Below are positions 9,246 to 18,460 of a stretch of 64,000 nucleotides of DNA, one piece after another. A model generated the notes under the pieces. That model had not been told where the DNA came from. It made no database searches and saw nothing but the letters and a program-made list of their open reading frames with translations. Position numbers and translations under genes: made by a program. Positions within the stretch are counted from its first letter, which is position 1. Every line of letters begins with the position of its first letter. The stretch lies in NCBI RefSeq assembly GCF_023072615.1, contig NZ_JAKNRW010000001.1:1-64000 (forward strand). Reading direction: 5' to 3'. This stretch comes from Pseudomonas violetae. GTDB lineage: Bacteria > Pseudomonadota > Gammaproteobacteria > Pseudomonadales > Pseudomonadaceae.

Positions 9246-9959
9246 ATGGCGGCGATCGCACATCGCAATGCGTTTGATCAGACGGGTAAGGCGGACCGCG
9301 AGAGCCGTTACCAAAATTTAATCCAGAAGTACAAACCCGCGGACCAGGGGCTGTTCGGCAAGCTTCATGGCATGTTGGTACAAGCGTTAACTGATGAGCG
9401 TGCGGACATCCTCGGGCAGCTGTACATGGAGTTGGGCGCTTCAAGCGCTGAGCGTGGTCAGTACTTCACGCCTCCCGCCATCTCAAATCTTCTTGCCGGG
9501 TTAACCATCGATACCGATCAAATTCACCACCAGATCGCTCGCCGAGGATTCATCACCCTTTCCGAACCGGCTAGCGGTTCCGGCGCCATGATCATTGGTT
9601 TTACGAACAAGATGTTGGACCTGCAGATTAACTACCAGCAGCACCTGCACGTGACTCTGGTTGATTTGGACATCCGTGCCGTGCACATGGCTTACGTTCA
9701 ACTCAGCCTGTTGCACGTGCCGGCGATCGTCGTACACGGCAATACTCTCACCGTGGAGGAGTACAGCGACTGGGTGACGGCAGCCCATCACATTGGCATG
9801 TTTTCCAGGAAGCTTAAGCGAGGCTTCGCGATCGACAGCGAAATGGGGGCAGTTTACTGCGGCGAAGGTAGTGCGGAGAGTTCAGACACCGCAGGTATGC
9901 GGCTGGTGGCACGGGCCAATCAGCCGAACACTGCGCATCAACATGCGACTGCATTGTGA
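9246..9959 (+). CDS. N-6 adenine DNA methylase-like protein, possibly 5'-truncated by the IS
   Basis: The 237-residue protein has a GQYFTPP segment (71-77), the SAM-binding loop EPASGSG (107-113) and VTLVDLDIRAVHMA, all as in N6-type DNA methylases of plasmids and ICEs. The catalytic (N/D)PP(Y/F) motif is not visible, which some plasmid relatives also lack or hide. The only in-frame ATG sits 2 bases beyond the IS end and has no ribosome binding site of its own, so the original start and promoter were probably removed or replaced by the IS. Target specificity is unknown. Confidence 0.65.
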   Translation: MAAIAHRNAFDQTGKADRESRYQNLIQKYKPADQGLFGKLHGMLVQALTDERADILGQLYMELGASSAERGQYFTPPAISNLLAGLTIDTDQIHHQIARRGFITLSEPASGSGAMIIGFTNKMLDLQINYQQHLHVTLVDLDIRAVHMAYVQLSLLHVPAIVVHGNTLTVEEYSDWVTAAHHIGMFSRKLKRGFAIDSEMGAVYCGEGSAESSDTAGMRLVARANQPNTAHQHATAL

Positions 9960-10033
9960 CGCATAGGTGGGTGCCGCTCAGGCGGTATCCACCAGTGCAG
10001 CTGGTAATACATCAAAACTGAGAGAGGCCAACA

Positions 10034-10297
10034 ATGGCTGTTGAAACCCTTTATCGCAGCACCGGCGACGTGGAGACTACATTCGTGGACCGGAAACTTT
10101 GTGATGCGCACGACGCGATGCTTGAGCTGGCAGAGTCAGTCATGAGCATGCTTATGAACCAAATTCCTTGTCTGTCTGAAAAACAGGCCGAAGATGTGGG
10201 GATTTTCATGTCTAAAAACCGCACGGCGTTTGCAAGTGCGTTCAAGAACAATCCATCGGCACTTGATGAACTCAAGAAGGCCGAAGCCACCGAGTAG
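10034..10297 (+). CDS. YebG-like protein
   Basis: The 87-residue protein resembles YebG, a small DNA-damage-inducible protein of enterobacteria and pseudomonads: it begins MAVE, has a charged A-D(H)-A-Y/H-D-A-ML-LA core (HDAMLELAESV) and an acidic tail. YebG is under LexA control in E. coli, but I do not see a clear CTG-N10-CAG box upstream here. A good GAGAGG precedes the ATG. It is convergent with the tusA-like gene. Confidence 0.65.
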   Translation: MAVETLYRSTGDVETTFVDRKLCDAHDAMLELAESVMSMLMNQIPCLSEKQAEDVGIFMSKNRTAFASAFKNNPSALDELKKAEATE

Positions 10298-10341
10298 CAC
10301 TTGAACTGATGGGGCGGGCGCCATGCCCGTTCCGCGTTCAC

Positions 10342-10602
10342 TCAGCAATTCTGAATTCTCAACCAAAAACAGAACACCCCTTCCTCTTCAGCTTCGCCTA
10401 TCAATTCATGTCCTGTCTGCTCAGCGAATGTCCTGAAGTCACGGCGCGTACCCGCATCTGTCGACAGAACCTGCAGCACCTGGCCATGGCTAATGCGGTT
10501 TGCTTCTAGGCGAGTCTTTAGGACCGGGATAGGGCAAGGCATTCCACGTGCATCTACGATGGCATCGACGTCATCTTGGGGGAAAGTGATTAGATCTGAC
10601 AT
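10342..10602 (-). CDS. TusA/SirA-family sulfur carrier
   Basis: The 86-residue protein has the family signature DARGMPCPIPVLKTR near residue 18, with the CPxP cysteine that carries the persulfide, followed by the usual beta-alpha-beta-alpha-beta pattern (GQVLQVLSTDAGTRRDF). TusA-type proteins pass sulfur to tRNA 2-thiolation or other acceptors in the cytoplasm. It stands alone on the minus strand, without other sulfur-relay genes, so the partner is probably chromosomal. Confidence 0.85.
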   Translation of the reverse strand: MSDLITFPQDDVDAIVDARGMPCPIPVLKTRLEANRISHGQVLQVLSTDAGTRRDFRTFAEQTGHELIGEAEEEGVFCFWLRIQNC

Positions 10603-10662
10603 CGGTACTTCATCCTGGATTGGGTTTGCAGTTGCTCAGTGTAACGGCTTCTAGGTCAGGCG

Positions 10663-10693
10663 CTTCCGGCACGAGTCCTTGCAAATCATGCTT
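10663..10693 (+). promoter_or_regulatory. Shared promoter-like element (CTTCCGGCACG)
   Basis: CTTCCGGCACG at 10663-10673, then 14 bases, then ATGCTT. The same element and spacing recur upstream of many genes here. The next plus-strand gene starts at 10812. Confidence 0.5.
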
Positions 10694-10811
10694 AAGGTTC
10701 TGAGCCCGGCTCGCCGCCTTTAGTTTTTTACGCAGCATTAGCCATGGGCCATGGCCTTCAAGCGGCTCTGGTACGAATCCGTACTAGGGCTATAGATTTA
10801 GGAAAGCGACA

Positions 10812-11021
10812 ATGAAGCTTAAAACCGTCCGACTGGACATGGCCATCGTGCCGACCCGTGATCCGCTGATTCTCCGTCGCCAGTACGGCGAACTTGAAGA
10901 GCGCCTCCAGCGCTCGGCGCACACAGATCATTTCACACGAGGGGAGAGAGATCAGATGCGTGAACAACTCCAATGCCTGAACACCACCTACCTGGCAGTC
11001 ACTGGGTTCTCAATTAAATGA
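10812..11021 (+). CDS. Hypothetical small protein
   Basis: Sixty-nine residues, not recognised. The ATG has a good AGGAAAG. The sequence is basic and helical, with LRRQYGELEERLQR and an ERDQMREQLQCLN helix that could form a coiled coil. It lies between the promoter-like element at 10663 and the next small gene. Confidence 0.6.
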   Translation: MKLKTVRLDMAIVPTRDPLILRRQYGELEERLQRSAHTDHFTRGERDQMREQLQCLNTTYLAVTGFSIK

Positions 11022-11124
11022 TCTCAGTCAGTCAGACAGCGCCAGCAGCCTTCCTCGAAACAGGATCGCGGGTTGCAGGATTTTCACCAGGCGAGTGGGT
11101 AGCGACGCCCGCGGAGGGGCTGGT

Positions 11125-11517
11125 ATGAGCTCAGTTAGTAGGGAAGCTCTCAAAGCAGTCCGTGATTACATCGTCGATGACAACGGCTGCCGGTTAGAGC
11201 AGGACTATTTTGGCAATCAAGTGATCAGTGCAGCTGAGGAATTTTTCAGTCTCCAGGAGAGGGAGGAGGCACCTTCCGTTGGCTTGCTTGAGTTCTTCGA
11301 AAGGCATGATGACATGGGCTTGGGTCGTTTGAGAATGATCATGGACGGTGACTCTGATGTGATCATCGAGATCATCGACAAGGAAGGCCACTCCCTCGCA
11401 TTGGAATTTTGTACGAGCTTTAGTGGCGGTGGGCGATCACCAAAAGTGCGAGAAGCTCTCTTGAATGTTATGAAGGCAATCCGAGAGGAGAATGCAGGCG
11501 ATCCTGTGGGAAGCTGA
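11125..11517 (+). CDS. Hypothetical protein
   Basis: About 130 residues, not recognised. The ATG at 11125 is chosen for its GGAGGGG seven bases upstream; an upstream GTG lacks this. The sequence is acidic with DDNGCRLEQDYFGN and a DSDVIIEIIDKEGHSLALEF stretch that looks like a beta-hairpin core. It is the last gene before origin 1. Confidence 0.6.
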   Translation: MSSVSREALKAVRDYIVDDNGCRLEQDYFGNQVISAAEEFFSLQEREEAPSVGLLEFFERHDDMGLGRLRMIMDGDSDVIIEIIDKEGHSLALEFCTSFSGGGRSPKVREALLNVMKAIREENAGDPVGS

Positions 11518-11730
11518 CAAGGCTACGGGACCTCGTACACGGGCTTAGTTTTCGTCTATTTTTTGAAGGTTTTCAAAGTTATCCGCGTCACCGATTGCGT
11601 AGCGTGGTGTTTCTTTTTGTTTAAGAAGGTTAAGAACAAGACTAAGAGCGATTAGGTCGAGGTCTTTCTCTCTGGGGGCCGCGGCGTTCGTGGCTGTAGC
11701 CAATAAAATGGGCCCTGCATTCCTACATCA

Positions 11731-12039
11731 TAGGGCGGTCCAGACCTACAACTATCGTCCCCGCATACCTACAACGCTATTTCGCACGCCTCTTTTATGC
11801 ACAGGGTTATCCACAATTTCGTCCCTTTTTGCCAGTAATTGCAGGGTGCAGCGCACTGGACCTACAACCCCGCGATCGGTATTTCTGACTCACTGAGTTC
11901 CTTCAGACGGTAGGGCGCAGTAAACCTACTACTTACATCGACGTTTCTAGCTAACTTACTGCTGCCACTCACCTTTCACAGTGTGTTGGGCGCACCAAAC
12001 CTACGACTTTCATGAAATAGGGCCCTCCAAACCTCCAAC
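11731..12039 (-). repeat. Iteron family 1, inverted block
   Basis: Five copies read on the minus strand, near 11731, 11849, 11911, 11986 and 12019. The plus-strand form is like TAGGGCGCAGTAAACCTAC. They flank the DnaA box and face the direct block to the right. Confidence 0.8.
11807..11815 (+). promoter_or_regulatory. DnaA box
   Basis: Exact TTATCCACA inside the iteron region. It supports host DnaA recruitment at origin 1. Confidence 0.7.
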
Positions 12040-12112
12040 TCTTGAGCGCTTACCCACAGGGTTGCCCACAGGCCTGCCAAACAGGAAGGGCTTTGGGTCC
12101 ATTTCTTCGAAG

Positions 12113-12911
12113 GTCGTAGGTTTGATGGGCCGTATCTCTGACTAGGTTCGGGTAGCCGTTGTAGGTTGTGTGGGCCCATTTTAGCGTCCATAGCACACGC
12201 GCCTTGTAGGTTTGGTGCGCCCTATCTCTAAGCAAGGGTTTGATCGGTGGATAATGCACCTGCGCAAGGAATGAAGTTATTTATCAGTCAGTTAGGTGAT
12301 AAAGCTCATGTGGGAACCGCGCGTTTGGAGTGGTAGGTTTCATGGGCCCTACTTTGATCGATGCGCTTGGTAGGTTGGAGGTTTGTTGCGCCCTATCTTC
12401 AGAGGCGTGGCGGCCTGCGATTGGGCTTAAATTGTTTAATTTCAAGCTGTTATGGCGGTAAGCTCATAATGATTCGTCATTCCAGCGCTAAGTAACTGAT
12501 CCTCCTTAGTAGTAGTCACTGGGATGTAGGTTTGATGCGCCCTATTATCGGTGCGACCAAACGTTGGAGGTTTAGTGAGCCCTATTTCAATGAGAATGAT
12601 CCAGACCCTGCCACACTGGATCCCCGGCCTTGGGCCACTGGTTGTAGGTTTCGTGTGCCCAATCTCCTCGCGGAGGGAGGTTTCTGTCGGGTGGATTACC
12701 GATTTTGTGGCGGGTATCTGACCTAAGACGAAAAGGCCGTCACAGGCTTATGGCGAACGAGGGATGTAGGTTTGATGCGCCGGAGATTGCCGGATATTAC
12801 GAAGGGGTTGTAGGTTTAGTGCGCCTGACTTTGGGGTCGCAGGCGCTTTTTGGGAGATGGAACTGCTGTCCGCCCCAGGTGGAGACCTTGTAGGTTTGGT
12901 GCGCCCGAGTT
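12113..12911 (+). repeat. Iteron family 1, direct block
   Basis: Ten to twelve copies of TTGTAGGTTTGGTGCGCCCT or close variants, starting near 12113, 12158, 12203, 12331, 12374, 12523, 12563, 12641, 12763, 12807 and 12887. The most constant parts are GTAGGTTT and GCGCCC. The last copy reaches the 3' end of rep. They should bind the RepA encoded at 12910-14067. Confidence 0.9.
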
Positions 12912-14067
12912 ACTCGAAGACGTGATCGGACCCATCATCCGCAACGAACTCGTCTTCACCACCCTGCTCCACGGTCTGAACAGACCTTGGTATCTGTTTT
13001 TGCCCCCTAACGGCTTCACGCGCGTCAGTAATGCCCGTTTTTGCTTTGATGTCACTCGACTTTTTATTGGCCTTCATCATATGTTTGATGAAGTTGTCGT
13101 GAGGGTAGAGATCAAACTGAACGTCCTTGAGCACTCGCTTATCCTTCTCATCCTTGATCATGAACTCGGTCCAATCGAAAAGGATTACCTTCTGCTCTGC
13201 CAGGCTTTTTAGGGCTGTACGCATCGCGCGCAGATTGTCCTTCATCCGCACTGAAAGCCCACGAGGGCTTTGCTCTAGAAAACTTACGAGCTTTGGCTGG
13301 TAAGGGTTCTCTAGGGAGGCCTGTATCCAATAATGGGACAGTCGCTTAAAGATATATCGCGCTAGGTCAGATCTCAGCCCCATCGAGATGCTGTAATCGT
13401 ACATCCGGAACGCCTGCGTCTTAACCCCGAGGGTCACCAGTGGGTGAAAGGTGGCGTAGCACCGAGCTGAGCCATCTGCCAGGTAATCTTCACGAGTAGT
13501 GATTGCAAGCTTGGGTAAAAGGTTGCCGCGGTAGCTATTTCGTCCCTTGCCGGAGCCCGTCGAGCACTCCAAGAGGGACGAGCTCATCACGTCGAGGGCT
13601 TCGTGGACTTCCTGTGCGCTGTAGGTGTGCTTCGTTTTGGCCAACTCTTTACGAAGCTGACTGATGGTGAAGAAGACCCCAACCTCCTTATCGTCGGGGG
13701 ATTCAAAGGAGTTGCCATTGACCGCTATTTTCCGTAAGGCCTCCTCCACGATCTCTTCTCGCGAGCCCGGGTAAAGCATTACGCTTATTGTTTCCCCTTT
13801 CTCGTTTTGCCGTTCAACCACGGCAGGCTTGATCTTAATGGTGTAGACCGCCCCCCGTGACTTCAACTGCCTGGTGATGACACTGTTCTCCAGGAGGTTC
13901 AGCTCAGTGTTTGCCCAGACGTACTTCGGCAAGGCGTCATACAACTCAATCGTGTTGCTGTAGTCAGATTCAGAGGAGTCTAGAAGCTCAAAAAGGGCGA
14001 GTTGGGGGCTCTTGTCCGTAGCATTCTTACCTGTCGTTGCTACAGCCTTTTTTTCGGTACTAGCCAT
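12910..14067 (-). CDS. Plasmid replication initiator (RepA-1)
   Basis: The 385-residue protein is an iteron-binding replication initiator with two winged-helix domains, homologous across its length to the second initiator at 46058-47236. Shared blocks are ELYDALPKYVWA, the YPGSREE-x-VEEALRK segment (about 125-140), a SQLRKELAKTKHTYSAQEVHEAL helix pair, and ENPYQPKLVSFLEQSPRGLS near residue 280. A basic C-terminal tail follows. The ATG at 14067 has GAGGGG upstream. The gene reads into its iteron region, so Rep and iterons are arranged tail-on. Confidence 0.85.
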   Translation of the reverse strand: MASTEKKAVATTGKNATDKSPQLALFELLDSSESDYSNTIELYDALPKYVWANTELNLLENSVITRQLKSRGAVYTIKIKPAVVERQNEKGETISVMLYPGSREEIVEEALRKIAVNGNSFESPDDKEVGVFFTISQLRKELAKTKHTYSAQEVHEALDVMSSSLLECSTGSGKGRNSYRGNLLPKLAITTREDYLADGSARCYATFHPLVTLGVKTQAFRMYDYSISMGLRSDLARYIFKRLSHYWIQASLENPYQPKLVSFLEQSPRGLSVRMKDNLRAMRTALKSLAEQKVILFDWTEFMIKDEKDKRVLKDVQFDLYPHDNFIKHMMKANKKSSDIKAKTGITDAREAVRGQKQIPRSVQTVEQGGEDEFVADDGSDHVFE

Positions 14068-14591
14068 TAGTTACCCCTCTGCAATGTGCAAATCACGGTT
14101 TGCCCAGATTCGTTACGTTGAACCTCGGTTTACGAGATGAATGAAAGCATTCTAACCGTTGCAGCCGCTTGCCGCACACAAGCCCGCCCCAACGGCGGCC
14201 TTGCTATCCATGGTGAGCCCATTGTTTGGGGCGCGAATCCCAGCCGTGCAAGGTCGGGAACCCTGGAAAATAAATACCGATGATGGGGGTTAGAGCAAGC
14301 GTGCTGGGCGATCGCATGACTTGATCCGATCGACTGACGGCCTATCTCCGTTTGCGGGAACGAAGCGCTTACTCGCCCATTTCTCTGGTTTGGTTCCGGC
14401 ACGACCGAGTCAGGCCCAATATTTAGCCATTCCGCATAAGCAGGATTGGTCCATGTTTCAAAGCCGCATGGAGCCGCGCTCGAGCGTACAGGTCACGGGC
14501 TAGTTCGCGAACCTGCTTAAGCTCAAAAGGGTACGCCTCAAGGTCGTGTAGCGAAGTGCTTTGCCGCCCATTGAATTGAAGGAGGAGAGTC
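14068..14591. promoter_or_regulatory. Intergenic region between rep and cca
   Basis: About 520 bases between divergent genes, holding both promoters. A shared promoter-like element (TTCCGGCACG, 14394-14403; AATATT 14 bases on at 14418) points towards cca. An iteron-2-like sequence (GCAGGATTGGTCCATG, about 14440-14455) lies between that element and the gene. No gene is seen. Confidence 0.5.
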
Positions 14592-15833
14592 ATGGAAGTA
14601 TTCAAAGTTGGGGGAGCGGTTCGAGATCGCCTGCTGGGGCGCCCGGTACAAGATATCGACTGGGTCGTCGTGGGTGCGACGGTCGATCAGATGACAGGAC
14701 TTGGGTATCAGGCGGTCGGCGCCGACTTCGCAGTTTTTCTGCATCCAACCACCGGTGATGAGTACGCCCTGGCACGACTGGACCGCTCAAGTAGCGTCCG
14801 GCGCGGCCGGTTCAATTTCTTCACAAGTCCGGACGTATCACTAGTAGATGACCTGGCTCGCCGTGACATCACTATCAATGCGATGGCCGAGACTGCGGAC
14901 GGGGAGGTTATCGATCCGCACGGCGGCAAGGCCGACCTGGAAGCAAAAATCCTTCGCCATGTATCGCCGGCCTTTGCTGAGGATCCAGTGCGTGTGCTGC
15001 GCGTGGCTCGATTCGCTGCCCGATATGCCCCATTGGGCTTCACTGTCGCGCCAGAGACCATCGCCCTGATGGCTGGCTTGGCGGAGGGTGGCGCCTTGAG
15101 CGAATTGCCACCGGAACGTATCTGGAAGGAATTTTCTCGTGCCCTCATGGAGCCGTGCGCTCATGTTTTTATAGAAGTACTTCGGGAGTGCGGAGCACTT
15201 CAGGCCCTAATGCCAGAATTGAATGCCTTGTTCGGCGTCCCGCAGCCCGCTGCCCATCACCCTGAAATCGATACCGGCGTGCATGTGCTGATGGTGTTGA
15301 CCCAGACTTGCAAGATGAACGCCCCGCTGCCCGTTCGCTGGGCTGCTCTGATGCATGACCTTGGTAAAGGACTATCTCCTACCGAAACGCTGCCAGCTCA
15401 TCACGGCCATGAGAGCGCAGGGACACCATTGATCCGTGCCGTTAATCGCCGGTTCAAGGTTCCCTCGGACTGTGCGCATCTCGCTGTGCTCGTTGGAGAG
15501 ATGCACACGCACGCCCACAAGGCCTCCGAGTTGCGTCCAGGAACTGTTTTGAAGGTCTTACAGCGTACCGACGCTTTCCGCCGGCCCGCAGTCCTGGAAC
15601 ACTTCTTGATGGCATGTGAGGCTGACGCACGCGGTCGTTTGGGTTTTGAGGAGCGGGAGTACCCTCAGCGCGCGCTGCTGCTTGGTGCATATGCGGTCGC
15701 AAGGACGGTTCAGGCCCAGAAATTCATCGACAAGGGTCTGTGTGGCCCTGCCATAGGTATCGCGATGAACCATGAACGGAGCCAACTCCTGTCGAATTAC
15801 CTTAGGTCGAAAGTGAGTACAAACGGGGGTTGA
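14592..15833 (+). CDS. cca: CCA-adding tRNA nucleotidyltransferase
   Basis: The 413-residue enzyme builds or repairs the CCA end of tRNA and matches the E. coli enzyme in length and layout. It has VGGAVRD near residue 6, the DxD metal pair in DIDW (21, 23), RRDITINAM (91-98), the RNA-binding fold around [12 protein letters not shown], and a C-terminal HD phosphohydrolase domain (MHDLGKG, HD at 255-256) as in gammaproteobacterial enzymes. A strong GGAGGAG precedes the ATG. A complete core translation gene on a plasmid, with no tRNA genes in sight, is unusual. It may help when host tRNAs are trimmed or attacked. Confidence 0.95.
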   Translation: MEVFKVGGAVRDRLLGRPVQDIDWVVVGATVDQMTGLGYQAVGADFAVFLHPTTGDEYALARLDRSSSVRRGRFNFFTSPDVSLVDDLARRDITINAMAETADGEVIDPHGGKADLEAKILRHVSPAFAEDPVRVLRVARFAARYAPLGFTVAPETIALMAGLAEGGALSELPPERIWKEFSRALMEPCAHVFIEVLRECGALQALMPELNALFGVPQPAAHHPEIDTGVHVLMVLTQTCKMNAPLPVRWAALMHDLGKGLSPTETLPAHHGHESAGTPLIRAVNRRFKVPSDCAHLAVLVGEMHTHAHKASELRPGTVLKVLQRTDAFRRPAVLEHFLMACEADARGRLGFEEREYPQRALLLGAYAVARTVQAQKFIDKGLCGPAIGIAMNHERSQLLSNYLRSKVSTNGG

Positions 15834-15869
15834 AGCGTCTAAACCGGGCTTCCATCGCACTCATTCTTC

Positions 15870-16005
15870 TGTGAAAGAGTTCACATAACCGACGAACGGT
15901 CTTAACTGATCGGCCTGTCTGCCGAAAACGGGAGCAGAGCCAGTTAAGGCCAAATGTTGCGCCCTCAAAGGGCGCACACCCATGGATGGGGGTCAGTGAT
16001 GACCC
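15870..16005 (+). ncRNA. Candidate structured RNA or leader of five hairpins
   Basis: Between cca and the next gene lie, in order: TGTGAA/TTCACA (15870-15885); an 11-bp stem GGTCTTAACTG/CAGTTAAGGCC with one G-U pair (15898-15908 / 15941-15951) enclosing TCGGC/GCCGA; TGCGCCCT/AGGGCGCA with a 3-base loop (15958-15976); and GGGTCA/TGACCC (15990-16005). The next gene starts 19 bases later. It could be an untranslated leader, an sRNA or a processed 3' end of cca mRNA. It matches no RNA family known to me. Confidence 0.4.
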
Positions 16006-16023
16006 AGTAGAAGGATGTATCGT

Positions 16024-16395
16024 ATGCCGTACCCCCCTTTTTTGGTTGCTGGAATCAACGGCGAAATGCTGGAGGTCGAACAGGTCGATCTGTTCAAGCA
16101 CCTGATAGGCGAAATGGAATTCAACTTGGCGGTCCATATCGAACCAGAGAAATTAGGTTCAGCTGAGAAACGGTCTTTGGCCGTAAGCCTTTATGAGACT
16201 GGTTGCAAACTTGCGAGTCTACCGGCTGGCGATGATGCAATGGTGCTACACGGCCGGGGTGACGAGCTCGAGATCGGCTCCATCCGCTTAAGAGCGCTCA
16301 CCACAGTGGACGATCTAATTGCTGAGCTTGGGAGCTCGCGTTTATCAGCCCTCCTAAGCCTGTCCTTGTCCCAACGAGTCCACTACAACGCATAG
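16024..16395 (+). CDS. Hypothetical protein
   Basis: About 123 residues, not recognised. The start at 16024 (MPYPPF) has AGAAGG 8 bases upstream; a further ATG nine bases earlier is possible. It is mildly acidic with an E-V-E-Q-V-DLFKHLI segment. It lies directly behind the hairpin cluster, which may regulate it. Confidence 0.55.
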   Translation: MPYPPFLVAGINGEMLEVEQVDLFKHLIGEMEFNLAVHIEPEKLGSAEKRSLAVSLYETGCKLASLPAGDDAMVLHGRGDELEIGSIRLRALTTVDDLIAELGSSRLSALLSLSLSQRVHYNA

Positions 16396-16652
16396 GCCGT
16401 GAACTCGTGACTTACAGGATCAACGCTTTTCAACGTTCGAGATTCTGTTTCCTCTGGTCAGCATCTGGCATGCCGCGGCTAGTCCCGCGCGAAAACCTGT
16501 GTCAGGGAGCGAAACCGAACCACATATCTCTAGAACATCGGGATGGATCCTCCGGAATCCCGATAGTCAACGAATGAAATTTGAAAGGTGCTTTTGGCAC
16601 ACGTAACGCGACTTCATCATGTCATCATTAGCCATTGATCGAGGTCGCTTGT

Positions 16653-16967
16653 ATGTCCGTGAATACTGTTGCTGCACCGGTGCTGCATGTTCAGCACGTC
16701 ATTGAGATCCCATTCACCTGGGCCGAGAGTTGCATCGGCGATGAAGGATTTAAGTTCGAAACCTGGGAGCGCATCGAGGCAGAAGGCGAGCGACTCTGTG
16801 CGTTGTACGCATTGTCCTGGGATCCGGCGGGCGCAACCTGCGTAGATGGCATCCGTCTTATCGGAAACTCACTCGAGAGCGTTATGGCTGCTGGAGGTGC
16901 GTTGGGTGAGTTCCTGCAGAACATGCCCGGTCTCAGCTTCCTGCAGTTTGTCGAGGATGATGCGTGA
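16653..16967 (+). CDS. Hypothetical protein
   Basis: About 104 residues, not recognised. The ATG follows GAGGTCG. It begins with a strand-rich segment (VLHVQHVIEIPFTW) and contains one CIGDEGFKFETWERI block. Its stop overlaps the start of the ClpP-like gene (GTGA), so the two are translationally coupled. A promoter-like GCTTTTGGCACA lies about 55 bases before the start with the same 14-base spacing to ATCATG as the shared element. Confidence 0.6.
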   Translation: MSVNTVAAPVLHVQHVIEIPFTWAESCIGDEGFKFETWERIEAEGERLCALYALSWDPAGATCVDGIRLIGNSLESVMAAGGALGEFLQNMPGLSFLQFVEDDA

Positions 16968-18052
16968 TTCGATCCGCCATTGCGGCTGTACTCAGCTTTA
17001 CAATTGGCGCGGCGAGCGCCGCATCGGGAGGAACAGTCGCGACGATTGATGAGCGGTTAATCCCCGCTCAAGTCAAATTCGTCGCCCCCCAAACCCCTCA
17101 GGGCGTGCCGGAATTCTACGTCGACGGCTTTATTCACCAGCCTACGGTTGAGTCTTTTCGCAAGAACGCATTCCTAAATGGCCGCCAAGTTGGCTTTGTT
17201 TTCTTCAACTCTCACGGCGGAGACCTCGTCGCTGCCATGGAATTAGGACAACTCATCCGAGAGCGTGGCTTTAGCACTCAAATCGGCAGGTGGACGGGCC
17301 CGAACACCACCCCTGCCCCAGGGGCTTGTGAAAGCGCGTGCCCCTTTGCGTTGGCTGGAGGCGTGTTCCGCCTGATGGATGGCAAATCCAAGATGGGAGT
17401 TCACCAGTTTTTTAAGGCGAACGGGGTGGCTGGGGACAACGACATTGCCACAGGACAGATCACCTCAATCCTGCTGGCCAACCATCTGAGCAACCTAGGG
17501 GTGAGCCTTCGATTGTTGGAAGTCGCTGCGAAGGCTGGCCCGGCCGACATGAACTACCTCTCCCCGCTCGAGGCATATGAGTTGGACCTAGTGAACGCTG
17601 GTTCACTGCCCGCCACATGGACGATTCGGAGCGAACAGGGGCTCGTGTATGCGCTTGGAGAACAGACCAAAATTTCGGGGACCGGTAGGCTAGGCCTTAG
17701 CTGCAATGCTCACAACGGCGTGTCGATGGCCGCTTTCTACAAGGCCTGGTATGACACGAACCTGCTCAACCAAATGGATAGCCTGGCGCTGACGGTTGAC
17801 AACAAGCGCTTCCCCGTCGATGGGATAGCCGGTCCCAGCCTGAAGAATGGGTTTTCATACGTCACCTTCGACCCCACCCCAGAACAATTGGCGGCGTTCC
17901 ATAAAGGCCGTACGGTGGGGTTTTCATATGAAAAACTTGGAACGGATCTAAAAGCCAGTTTCACGGTAGACGTAAACGACTCCATGGGGATGATCGACAG
18001 CTTTGTGAGGTTTTGCGGAGGTGCGCGCCCCTCCTTTGCTGACAAAATCTAG
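16964..18052 (+). CDS. Periplasmic ClpP-like protein (paralogue 1)
   Basis: The 362-residue secreted protein has a signal peptide of about 20 residues ending AASAA. It then shows a ClpP/crotonase-type domain: FFNSHGGDLVAAMELGQLIR (77-98), a candidate nucleophile Ser124 in C-E-S-A-C, and a candidate His147 in MGVHQFF. COG3904-like predicted periplasmic proteins share this pattern. The C-terminal 150 residues form a separate uncharacterised region. It is homologous to the protein at 33802-34836, with the same C-x-S-A-C and G-(V/I)-H motifs. It starts with a GTG overlapping the stop of the upstream gene. Role unknown; a periplasmic serine peptidase is possible. Confidence 0.7.
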   Translation: MIRSAIAAVLSFTIGAASAASGGTVATIDERLIPAQVKFVAPQTPQGVPEFYVDGFIHQPTVESFRKNAFLNGRQVGFVFFNSHGGDLVAAMELGQLIRERGFSTQIGRWTGPNTTPAPGACESACPFALAGGVFRLMDGKSKMGVHQFFKANGVAGDNDIATGQITSILLANHLSNLGVSLRLLEVAAKAGPADMNYLSPLEAYELDLVNAGSLPATWTIRSEQGLVYALGEQTKISGTGRLGLSCNAHNGVSMAAFYKAWYDTNLLNQMDSLALTVDNKRFPVDGIAGPSLKNGFSYVTFDPTPEQLAAFHKGRTVGFSYEKLGTDLKASFTVDVNDSMGMIDSFVRFCGGARPSFADKI

Positions 18053-18259
18053 AGTCTGCAGATCGGTCAGCAGTGTGCGCGTTAGCTCATCCTTGGTCCG
18101 GTAGCTCAGGGTTTCATGGAGCCCCCCGCCGCATAAAGTGCAACAAATCTGGAGTGGCCATCTTCCTGCTTGAGAAGCGTCTTGAGCACGATCCTCTAAT
18201 ATAAAGGTCGTAGATAAAGGTCGGCGAACCACCGGCTCTTGCGACTAGAGGATCGTTCC

Positions 18260-18460
18260 ATGGGTGACAGGTATTTCTGGCTGCGCAGCCCTAGGGGGCT
18301 TTTTCTCATCGTTGCTCTGGCGATAATGCCGACGCTCGGTATCGCTTCATGGCTAGGAAACACTTCTAACTTTGTAGCGCTATTAGTGGGAATAGGGATA
18401 GCTGCCTTACGCCAGTTAGCCTGGATGCGATGGGGTGATGACTCGGATTTGCCGCCCTAA
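18260..18460 (+). CDS. Small membrane protein
   Basis: Sixty-six residues with two hydrophobic helices (LFLIVALAIMPTLGIASWL and FVALLVGIGIAAL) and a charged, acidic C-terminus. The ATG at 18260 is chosen because AGAGGATCG precedes it. Not recognised; probably an inner-membrane protein. Confidence 0.55.
   Translation: MGDRYFWLRSPRGLFLIVALAIMPTLGIASWLGNTSNFVALLVGIGIAALRQLAWMRWGDDSDLPP

Larger units (their letters stand above)
11518..12909. other. Replication origin 1 (iteron region)
   Basis: About 1.4 kb without genes. It holds at least 15 copies of an iteron of about 22 bp, a perfect DnaA box (TTATCCACA, 11807-11815) and a near match on the other strand (12246-12254). The adjoining rep gene reads into it from the right. 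This is the expected make-up of an iteron-controlled plasmid origin, although here the iterons lie at the 3' rather than the 5' end of rep. Confidence 0.85.

Noticed and set aside
10663..10690. GGCACG ... TTGC as a sigma54 promoter
   Set aside because: The spacing between GGCACG and TTGC is five bases here (sigma54 needs four), and other copies of the element lack TTGC. A different promoter type fits the group better.
11690..12893. Several 60-70-codon frames inside origin 1
   Set aside because: They are made of the iteron repeats themselves and have no start signals.
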